Source: JBOHCT01 sp050699055 (GTDB taxonomy: Bacteria; Actinomycetota; Actinomycetes; Streptosporangiales; JBOHCT01). Taken from it: a DNA stretch of 20,934 nucleotides. Below are positions 15,808 through 20,934 of the stretch, piece by piece (within the stretch, counting starts at the first letter, position 1; every line of letters starts with the position of its first letter). The stretch spans positions 1 to 20,934 of the forward strand of contig JBOHCT010000056.1 in NCBI GenBank assembly GCA_050699055.1, given 5' to 3'. A model generated the notes under the pieces. The model searched no databases. It saw only the letters and a program-made list of their open reading frames with translations, and was not told the DNA's origin. The position numbers were made by a program, and so were the translations under genes.

Positions 15808-16410
15808 ATGGGCGGTGTGGGCAGGTGGTTCGGCCGGCGCGCCGGTGCGCCGACGCCGTACAGAGCCGGAACGGTCGGCCGGCGGGCGCAAGCGCTCCTC
15901 GCGCTCCTGGACCAGGGCGCTCTGGTCGCCGACCGGACCGACGACGTCGTCCTCGCCAACCGGCGGGCATACGCGCTGCGGCTGGTACGCGGTCGGCGGC
16001 TGGCCGTGCCGGAGCTGCGCCGCCTGGTCCGGCTTGTCCGTCGCGACGGGCGTACCCGGAAGGCCGAGCTGGACCTGCCGGGCCGCCGCGACCGGGACAC
16101 CCGGCCGCTCGCTGTCCGCGCCCGCGTGGCCCTGGTCGGGGGCCGCCACGTAGTCACCGTCGACGGCGCGCCTGTCGCCCTTCCGCTCAAGGAGTTCGCC
16201 CTGCTGGAAACGCTGCTGCGTAACAACGACCGAGTGCTCACGCGTGACCAGCTGATCCACCGAGTTTGGGGCGCAGACTACGTCGGCGATACCCGCACCC
16301 TCGATGTCCACATCAAGCGCCTACGCGCCAGGATCGAGCCCGACCCCGCCGACCCCCATTACCTCCGCACGATACGAGGCGTCGGGTACAAGCTCGCGAC
16401 CGGCCCGTGA
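15808..16410 (+). CDS. Chimeric SenX3 PAS region fused to RegX3/PhoP winged-helix domain
   Basis: A 200-aa protein. Residues about 25-112 resemble the cytoplasmic PAS-like region of SenX3/PhoR-type phosphate sensor kinases (LLDQGALVADRTDDVVLANRR, then VRGRRLAVPELRRLVR and a LAVRARVALVGG segment that normally leads into the kinase). From about residue 113 it matches the DNA-binding half of RegX3/PhoP (RHVVTVDG, LPLKEFALLE, VLTRDQLIHRVWGADYVGDTRTLDVH, TIRGVGYKL). The transmembrane region, histidine kinase core and response-regulator receiver with its Asp are all absent. The switch falls at RHV, positions about 16144-16152, where the two ancestral proteins are similar, so a deletion through short homology between adjacent senX3 and regX3 is the simplest origin. 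It would be a receiver-less, possibly constitutive, regulator. The start ATG 15808 lacks a strong ribosome site. Confidence 0.75.
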   Translation: MGGVGRWFGRRAGAPTPYRAGTVGRRAQALLALLDQGALVADRTDDVVLANRRAYALRLVRGRRLAVPELRRLVRLVRRDGRTRKAELDLPGRRDRDTRPLAVRARVALVGGRHVVTVDGAPVALPLKEFALLETLLRNNDRVLTRDQLIHRVWGADYVGDTRTLDVHIKRLRARIEPDPADPHYLRTIRGVGYKLATGP

Positions 16411-16513
16411 GCAGACGGTGACCGGGCTGCCGTGGGTGGGTTAGCGCCGGGCAAGCGGCCATCGGGTGAGGCGACGTGGCGCCGACGCGGTAGAGGCAGA
16501 CCGGCGGGTAAGC

Positions 16514-16558
16514 GGCGGGCCCGGGCGGCAACGGCACCTGGACCCGCCCGGGCCCGCC
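16514..16558. terminator. Strong GC hairpin between convergent genes
   Basis: A perfect 15-bp inverted repeat, ggcgggcccgggcgg at 16514-16528 and its complement at 16544-16558, with a 15-base loop. It lies between the ends of the SenX3-RegX3 chimera gene and the small secreted protein gene. There is no T-run on either side, as is common for actinobacterial terminators. It probably ends transcription from both sides. Confidence 0.7.
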
Positions 16559-16578
16559 ACACTACATGTCAGTGGCTG

Positions 16579-16992
16579 CTACTCCTTGCCCTGGAACTGG
16601 TGGTTGATGTTACCCGCGGGGTCGGCGTGCCCGCCCGGCCCGTCGGAGTCGGCGCCAGGCTGCTCGTGGCCCCCGGCCTCGGCCTTGCCGCTGTCGGACC
16701 CGGACTGGGCACCCTGACGCACCTGGTCGGTGTCGCTGCCGCTGTCAGGGCCCTGGTCGGACGGTTCGTTACCCGGCTCGGCACTTGAACCGTCCGCCTG
16801 GCCTGTGCCGCCCGCCTGGCCCGTCCCGGCCGAAGGCGAGCCGACGGTCGCGCCCTGCTGGGTGGCATGGGCCGCCTGAGCGGCATGAGCGGCTTGGGCG
16901 GGTTGGGTCGCGGCGAACGCGGCACCAGTGCCGAGAGCCCCTACCACGAGGACCGGTACGCCCAGTGCCGCCAACCTACTGCTCACTCTCAT
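16579..16992 (-). CDS. Small secreted low-complexity protein
   Basis: A 137-aa protein with a signal peptide (cleavage probably after AAFA, residue 27), then a Ala/Gln/His-rich stretch (QAAHAAQAAHATQQ) and a long Gly/Ser/Asp/Gln-rich acidic region expected to be disordered. The last 20 residues are more structured in composition: DGPGGHADPAGNINHQF then QGKE, with His, Asp and Asn spaced as if to bind a metal or a partner. I recall similar GGHxDxxGNxxHxF tails in actinobacterial proteins beside two-component genes, but cannot verify this here. ATG 16992 has GGGAG six bases upstream. It is divergent from the response regulator gene, and a three-unit operator faces it, so it is probably a main output of that system. 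Confidence 0.7.
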   Translation of the reverse strand: MRVSSRLAALGVPVLVVGALGTGAAFAATQPAQAAHAAQAAHATQQGATVGSPSAGTGQAGGTGQADGSSAEPGNEPSDQGPDSGSDTDQVRQGAQSGSDSGKAEAGGHEQPGADSDGPGGHADPAGNINHQFQGKE

Positions 16993-17060
16993 GGGTATCT
17001 CCCTGCTTCTCTGCTTCCGGCGGACCCTCCGCCGAACGCATCCACCCTGACCCGTACGGC

Positions 17061-17086
17061 CTGAAACGCGGCTGAGCCGAGCTGAG
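17061..17086 (-). promoter_or_regulatory. Three-unit operator facing the secreted-protein gene
   Basis: On the minus strand CTCAG, CTCAG and TTCAG start at 17086, 17076 and 17065 (steps of 10 and 11 bp). The first two units lie in a 15-mer identical to 12931-12945. Four bases after the last unit is TACGGG, a possible -10 position. The site lies 69 bp upstream of the secreted-protein start. Confidence 0.6.
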
Positions 17087-17092
17087 CGGACT

Positions 17093-17108
17093 CTCAGCGT
17101 GACCTCAG
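17093..17108 (+). promoter_or_regulatory. Two-unit operator facing the response regulator gene
   Basis: CTCAG at 17093 and 17104, 11 bp apart on the plus strand, six bases from the oppositely oriented site at 17061-17086. Four bases later is TAGGCG, a possible -10 position. It lies 58 bp before the response regulator start and predicts autoregulation. Confidence 0.6.
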
Positions 17109-17166
17109 CGGCTAGGCGGCAGCCTGGGAGGCTGCCGCAAGTCCGTTCAGGGGGGAGGCGAGACTA

Positions 17167-17937
17167 ATGTCGGTAGCGAAGGGAGAGGGGCCTGGCCCAC
17201 CCGGCTCCGGCCCTCCGCAGGGCGCCGGGCTCACTTGCGCGGAAGAGGAGGCCGCTCGGTTGCGGGTGCTGGTGGTGGAGGACGAACGCAGCCTGGCGGC
17301 AGCTTTGGCGCGGGGTCTGGCGGCGGAGGGTTTCGCCGCGGACGTCGCGCCGGACGGCGAGGAGGGGCTGTGGCGGGCGACCGAGTACCCCTACGACGCG
17401 GTCGTGCTCGACATCATGCTGCCGAAGCTGAGCGGCTACGAGGTGTGCAGGCGGCTGCGGGCCGCCAGGGTGTGGGCCCCTGTCCTGATGCTGACCGCCA
17501 AGGACGGCGAGTACGACGAGGCCGACGCCCTCGATCTCGGCGCCGATGACTACTTGACCAAGCCGTTTTCCTACGTCGTCCTCGTCGCCCACCTGCGCGC
17601 CCTGCTGCGTCGCGGCCAGCCGATGCGACCCGCGGTGCTGCACGCAGGGGACCTGACCCTCGATCCAGCCGCACGGACCTGCCGCCGCGGCGACGATGAC
17701 ATCTCCTTGACCGCGCGGGAGTTCTCCCTGCTGGAGTACCTCATGCGGCATCCGAACGAGGTCGTGAGCAAGCTCGACATCCTCGCCCACGTGTGGGACG
17801 AGCACTTTGACGGAGACCCGAACATCGTCGAGGTCTATGTGGGCTACCTCCGTCGGAAGATCGACACGCCGTTGGAGCGCCACACCATCGAGACGGTGCG
17901 CGGGGCTGGTTACCGGATGTCTGGTGCCGGCGGTTGA
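17167..17937 (+). CDS. OmpR/PhoB-family response regulator
   Basis: A 256-aa two-component regulator. The receiver domain (about 32-150) shows the acidic pair ED (38-39), phospho-acceptor Asp82 in VVLDIMLPKLSG, Thr110 and Lys132 in the LTKPF motif. A winged-helix domain follows (about 158-252: SLTAREFSLLEYLM, VEVYVGYLRRKID, TVRGAGYRM). It pairs with the kinase gene that follows. ATG 17167 has GGGGGAGG eight bases upstream. However, its first 31 residues are Gly/Pro-rich and foreign to the family, and a TTG at 17260 with AGGAGG eight bases before it gives a standard N-terminus (225 aa), so either start is possible. CTCAG repeats here and at three other loci are its probable binding sites. Confidence 0.9.
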   Translation: MSVAKGEGPGPPGSGPPQGAGLTCAEEEAARLRVLVVEDERSLAAALARGLAAEGFAADVAPDGEEGLWRATEYPYDAVVLDIMLPKLSGYEVCRRLRAARVWAPVLMLTAKDGEYDEADALDLGADDYLTKPFSYVVLVAHLRALLRRGQPMRPAVLHAGDLTLDPAARTCRRGDDDISLTAREFSLLEYLMRHPNEVVSKLDILAHVWDEHFDGDPNIVEVYVGYLRRKIDTPLERHTIETVRGAGYRMSGAGG

Positions 17938-18041
17938 TGTCGGCGTACCGAGGTCGCGTCGGGTCTAGTCGCGTCGGCCGCGTGACCCAGATGAAGGCGG
18001 AGGCGGCCGCCGACGGCGACCGCCTCCGGGGAGGCCGTGCG

Positions 18042-19424
18042 ATGTCCTGGTGGTGGCGGCGGCGGTCGCTGCGGGCCCGGCTGACCGCGGCGGCGACGCT
18101 GGTCATCGCGATCGGGATGGCACTCGCGGCGGTGCTGCTGGTGTACCAGGTGTACAGCGAGCTCATCGACGGGCTCAACAACAACGCCCGGCAGCGGGCT
18201 CAGGAGATCGCCGCCACCGTCCATCGCGGACAGCTGACCAGCCGCCTGCCCGCAACCGGCGAGGGAGCGGTGGCCCAAGTTGTCGACCCGACCGGTCGTG
18301 TGGTGGCCAGCTCGGTCAATGTGTCGGGCAATGGGCGGCTTTTCTTCTTCTCTCCCTCCATACAGGGTGACGAAGCCGTCGCACATACGGTCGCGAGCGT
18401 GCCGCTGGGCGAGGACGATGATCCGTACCAGGTCGTCGCTCTCGCCGCCGGGCGTGGCGGCCACACGTTCACCGTCTACGCGGGGCTGCCCAGGGCCGAG
18501 GTCGACCACAGCATGGACGAGCTGACCACAGCCTTGCTTGTCACCCTTCCCGCGCTCACCGCGCTGCTCGCTGTCGTCGGGTGGCTGCTCGTGGGTCGCG
18601 CGATCCGCCCGGTCGAGACGCTCCGTGCGCAAGCCGCGGAGATCACCGCGACCGACCTGAACCGCCGCCTGACGCTTCCGGCCGCCGACGACGAGATTCA
18701 CCGGCTGGGGAGTACCCTCAACGACCTGCTCGCCCGGCTCGAGGCCTCCACGAACCAGCAGCGTCAGTTCGTCGCCGACGCCGCGCATGAGCTGCGCAGT
18801 CCGTTGGCCGCGCTGCGCGCCCAAATCGAGGTAGCGGCCGCCCACCCGGACCAGGCAGGCTGGGCCGAGGCCACACCCGATCTGCTCGACGACACGGCCC
18901 GGCTCAGCCGACTCGTCGATGACCTGGTCCGGCTCGCGCGTCTCGACGCGTCGCGGGCGTTGCGGTGTGACCCTGTCGATCTCGACGAGATCGTGTTCGC
19001 CGAGGCCCGCCGGGGCCGCCTGCGCGCACCCGTACCGATCGACACCAGCCGTGTGTCGGCCGCGCGGATCTCCGGCGATCGCGACGGGCTGCGACGGATA
19101 GTGCAGAACCTGTTGGACAACGCCGTACGGCACGCTTCCGGCCAGGTCGCCGTCAGCCTCACCGCCGAGGACGGGCAGGCGGAACTGGCGGTCGCCGACG
19201 ACGGCCCAGGTATCCCCGCCCCCGACCGCGAGCGGGTATTCGAACGCTTCACTCGCCTCGACGGGGCCCGCAGCCGCGACGCCGGCGGCTCAGGCCTCGG
19301 CCTGGCCATCGTCCGCGAACTCGCCCACGCGCACGGAGGGCAAGTGTGGATCGAGGACAACGATCCGGGGACGCGACTCCGCGTACGACTCCCCACGGTG
19401 TGGCGACGCTCGGTCATTGAGTGA
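18042..19424 (+). CDS. Sensor histidine kinase
   Basis: A 460-aa membrane kinase, the partner of the upstream response regulator. It has TM1 (about 15-37), an extracytoplasmic domain of about 125 residues, TM2 (163-184), HAMP (185-237), dimerisation box FVADAAHELRSPLAALR with His249, N-box QNLLDNAVRH (Asn360), G1 DDGPGIP (386-392), F-box FERFTRL and G2 GGSGLGLAIV (415-424). The catalytic set is complete. ATG 18042 is chosen for GGGAGG seven bases upstream and a normal N-terminus beginning WWWRRR. An earlier in-frame ATG at 17937 overlaps the regulator stop and would add 35 residues of unusual composition. The outside domain has no recognised ligand-binding fold. Regulon content suggests it senses envelope or lipid-carrier stress. 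Confidence 0.9.
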   Translation: MSWWWRRRSLRARLTAAATLVIAIGMALAAVLLVYQVYSELIDGLNNNARQRAQEIAATVHRGQLTSRLPATGEGAVAQVVDPTGRVVASSVNVSGNGRLFFFSPSIQGDEAVAHTVASVPLGEDDDPYQVVALAAGRGGHTFTVYAGLPRAEVDHSMDELTTALLVTLPALTALLAVVGWLLVGRAIRPVETLRAQAAEITATDLNRRLTLPAADDEIHRLGSTLNDLLARLEASTNQQRQFVADAAHELRSPLAALRAQIEVAAAHPDQAGWAEATPDLLDDTARLSRLVDDLVRLARLDASRALRCDPVDLDEIVFAEARRGRLRAPVPIDTSRVSAARISGDRDGLRRIVQNLLDNAVRHASGQVAVSLTAEDGQAELAVADDGPGIPAPDRERVFERFTRLDGARSRDAGGSGLGLAIVRELAHAHGGQVWIEDNDPGTRLRVRLPTVWRRSVIE

Positions 19425-19503
19425 GCGAGCATGCGACAGCGAGGATGCAGTTACCCGAAGGAAAGAGGATTCATCCTGGTCACAACGTGAGAGATCCTCG
19501 TTC

Positions 19504-19803
19504 CTAGGCTGATAGCGGGAGGCACGGCCCAAGGATCGCCACCACGGGCAGCACGCTGCCGACAAACTCACCGGCGACGAACGGCAGCGTTGTGATTGTG
19601 GCGGCCTCGCTGGGCTGGGGAACCGCGGAGCCAACGCTGTTGAAGGTGCCCAGGTTTCCGACGAGCTTGAGTGCACCGGCCAACGGCAGCGCGAAAACGC
19701 CGACACGGATCAGACCGGTGACACCGACCGCAAGCCCGCTGGCATGGGGGACGCCGTCCTCTCGAGCGTGGCCGACCGCCGGACTGCTGACGGGTGGGGT
19801 CAT
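19504..19803 (-). CDS. Small hydrophobic membrane protein, possibly C-terminally truncated
   Basis: A 99-aa protein with two hydrophobic stretches (about GLAVGVTGLIRVGVFALPLAG, and LPFVAGEFVGSVLPVVAILG near the end). ATG 19803 has GGGAGG seven bases upstream and overlaps the TetR-remnant stop (ATGA), so the pair was translationally coupled. The second hydrophobic segment ends abruptly in PCLPLSA, and I suspect the 3' part is lost, given the other truncations nearby. I do not recognise the family. The obvious idea, a transporter or efflux protein under TetR control, is not supported by any motif. Confidence 0.5.
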   Translation of the reverse strand: MTPPVSSPAVGHAREDGVPHASGLAVGVTGLIRVGVFALPLAGALKLVGNLGTFNSVGSAVPQPSEAATITTLPFVAGEFVGSVLPVVAILGPCLPLSA

Positions 19804-20123
19804 GCGTGTACCTCCCTCGTGTTGAATTCGGCCGACCACGGGGCCGCGGCCGGGGCGTAACCGCCGAGCCCGCCTAGCAGCAGCTCCAACGCGGCGGCCG
19901 CGTCACGGTGGGCGATCTCGGCCCCACCAGCGGGGGCCTCGAACGGCGCCCGAAGCGCCGCCACCAGGGCAACCGCCGCGACAAAGGGTTCGACCGAACC
20001 CGGTCTTGCGCCGGTCTCGGACGCCAGCAGGGCAGCCAGCTCGGTTTCCCAGCGGCCGAACATCTGCCGCCGGTAGGCCTGCAACGCCGGGCTGTCTGCG
20101 ATCAGGCGCAGGTGGTCAACGGT
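19800..20123 (-). pseudogene. TetR-family regulator remnant, DNA-binding domain missing
   Basis: About 107 codons resemble the C-terminal ligand/dimer domain of a TetR regulator: DHLRLIADSPALQAYRRQMFGRWETELAALLASETG, then VEPFVAAVALVAALRAPFEAPAG and DAAAALELLLGGLGGYAP. Similarity begins at about 20120. The frame stays open upstream to 20423, but that part has neither the helix-turn-helix pattern nor normal composition. Without the DNA-binding domain it cannot work as a repressor. The stop overlaps the start of the small membrane protein gene. Confidence 0.6.
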
Positions 20124-20577
20124 GGGACGCTGCGGGCCATGGCGTGCTCGCCCCCATCCGGGCCGCCTGCTGCCGACGATCCGGTCTCGGCGGACACCAT
20201 GATCAAGCGATTTCGTGTGGGTGTCGGACTGGCCGCATCCTTGCTCGCGCCGCAGCCCTATGATCCTTCCGATCCGTCCTTCCGCCGCCTGCGCTGTTCG
20301 TACGGGAGGCGAAAGCGCACCGTGTCCGACCGGAGCGATACACACCAGTGAACAGTTGTTGCAGTTTCCTCCGGCCGCCGTTCGTGAGCGGTCAAGGCCG
20401 GCCCATCTTCCGACGGGTATCACCCCAGAACGCTCTGGTTGCTCATGGCTAGACGCAGCAGATCGACCTCGGCGAACGCGGCGAGGAGGAAGACATCTTC
20501 CTCACCGGGCCGGCCGGATCGTAGACCTGCCCACCCAGCGACCGGGCCACCCTGTGGGCCGCGAGGTCGTCGCCGAC
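20124..20577. other. Non-coding or decayed sequence between two gene remnants
   Basis: About 450 bp between the TetR remnant and the YnfA remnant. Several frames are open, but none has recognisable domains, a convincing ribosome site or consistent codon bias. One short plus-strand frame ending at a TAG at 20522 (reading QQIDLGERGEEEDIFLTGPAG) looks like the acidic end of a lost protein; I cannot identify it. No inverted terminal repeats or transposase remains were seen. Confidence 0.4.
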
Positions 20578-20760
20578 GGCGCCATCCCCACGCTGCAGCA
20601 TGCCACTTTCGGTCGCGTGTACGCGGCCTACGGCGGGGTCTTCGCCATCATGAGCCTGCTGTGGGGATGGGGTATCGACGGTCAGCGTCCCGACCTGTAC
20701 GAATGGGTCGGCGCCGCCATCATCGCCACAGGTGTGGGCGTGCTGTACTTCGCTCCCCAC
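20578..20760 (+). pseudogene. YnfA/UPF0060 family membrane protein, C-terminal fragment
   Basis: The 61 codons match the C-terminal half of YnfA-type small membrane proteins: GAIPTLQHATFGRVYAAYGG, a helix FAIMSLLWGW, then IDGQRPDLYEWVGAAIIATG and VGVLYFAPH. Complete members are about 110 aa with four helices; the first two are absent here. Upstream in-frame codons (for example from GTG 20554) are not hydrophobic. The frame does not stop after the usual end but runs on to the window edge, so both ends appear disturbed. Confidence 0.65.
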
Positions 20761-20867
20761 CCTGACGCCGCAGATCGGGCGGTCACCGCTCTCGTGTCAC
20801 GGCTGTCCCATACTCCGGGCGCGGCCCTTGTGCTCGTACCGGCCAGGGCCGGTCGTCGGTGGATTCT

Positions 20868-20934
20868 TAGACTCGAGGGTGCCGGGGTTGCGAGTCGTAG
20901 GAGAGGAGGGGGCTGGTGCGGGAGAGGTCCTCGA
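20868..20934 (+). promoter_or_regulatory. Possible promoter and start of a gene running off the window
   Basis: TAGACT (20868-20873) fits an actinobacterial -10 box. A strong ribosome site, GGAGAGGAGGGGG, precedes a GTG at 20916 by a suitable distance, opening a frame of six codons before the window ends. An inverted repeat gactcg (20870) and cgagtc (20891) spans the intervening leader and could be an operator. Too little coding sequence is present to name the gene. Confidence 0.3.

Noticed and set aside
19465..19499. gaggat/atcctc inverted repeat after the kinase gene as a terminator
   Set aside because: The stem is only 6 bp with a loop of over 20 bases and no T-run, too weak to support.
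19986..20003. ggttcgaccgaacc resembling a tRNA T-loop
   Set aside because: It is a short palindrome inside the TetR remnant. No acceptor or anticodon stems can be formed around it.
20870..20896. Inverted repeat as a CIRCE or HspR (HAIR) heat-shock operator
   Set aside because: The half-sites and the 15-base spacing do not match TTAGCACTC-N9-GAGTGCTAA or the HAIR consensus.

Overview
The window is about 21 kb of very GC-rich, densely coded DNA with many GTG starts and stop/start overlaps of the GTGA and ATGA type. The gene content (MurT/GatD lipid II amidation pair, SenX3/RegX3-like sequences, a Streptomyces-style PHO box) points to a high-GC actinobacterium. I cannot fix the genus. No tRNA, rRNA, CRISPR array or transposase was seen.

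Layout. 170-5581 (+) is a run of close or overlapping genes: murT, gatD, a BcrC-type PAP2 phosphatase, the C-terminal half of a YVTN beta-propeller gene, a lipoprotein phosphoesterase, a COG4280-like membrane protein and a 70-aa membrane protein. 5626-12847 (-) holds, in transcription order, a lipoprotein, two ABC ATPases and one large FtsX-type permease (translationally coupled), then an HtrA-like protease and a phosphodiester glycosidase family protein. 12991-13701 (-) is a DedA-family protein. 13824-15653 (-) is a DUF47/PhoU-like gene, an N-terminally truncated PiT phosphate transporter and a DUF1232 protein. 15808-16410 (+) is an in-frame chimera of a SenX3-type PAS region and a RegX3-type DNA-binding domain. 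16579-16992 (-) is a small secreted protein, divergent from an OmpR-family response regulator and its histidine kinase (17167-19424, +). The right end holds a small membrane protein coupled to a TetR remnant, and the C-terminal part of a YnfA/UPF0060 gene.

Two themes stand out. First, a direct-repeat motif (CTCAG repeated every 10-11 bp, as expected for an OmpR/PhoB-family regulator) lies before murT-gatD-bcrC, dedA, the lipoprotein/ABC operon, the small secreted protein and the response regulator/kinase pair. The copies before murT and dedA share an identical 17-mer. This predicts one autoregulated envelope regulon joining lipid II amidation, undecaprenyl-pyrophosphate dephosphorylation, a DedA protein (a family that includes undecaprenyl-phosphate translocases) and an ABC export system.

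Second, at least five genes look cut and rejoined: the beta-propeller, DUF47/pit, senX3/regX3, the TetR gene and ynfA. Either this lineage has suffered several internal deletions, two of them in phosphate-control genes, or the assembly has collapsed at several points. The SenX3-RegX3 chimera is an intact reading frame that would make a PAS plus winged-helix regulator without kinase or receiver domain, next to a clear PHO box.
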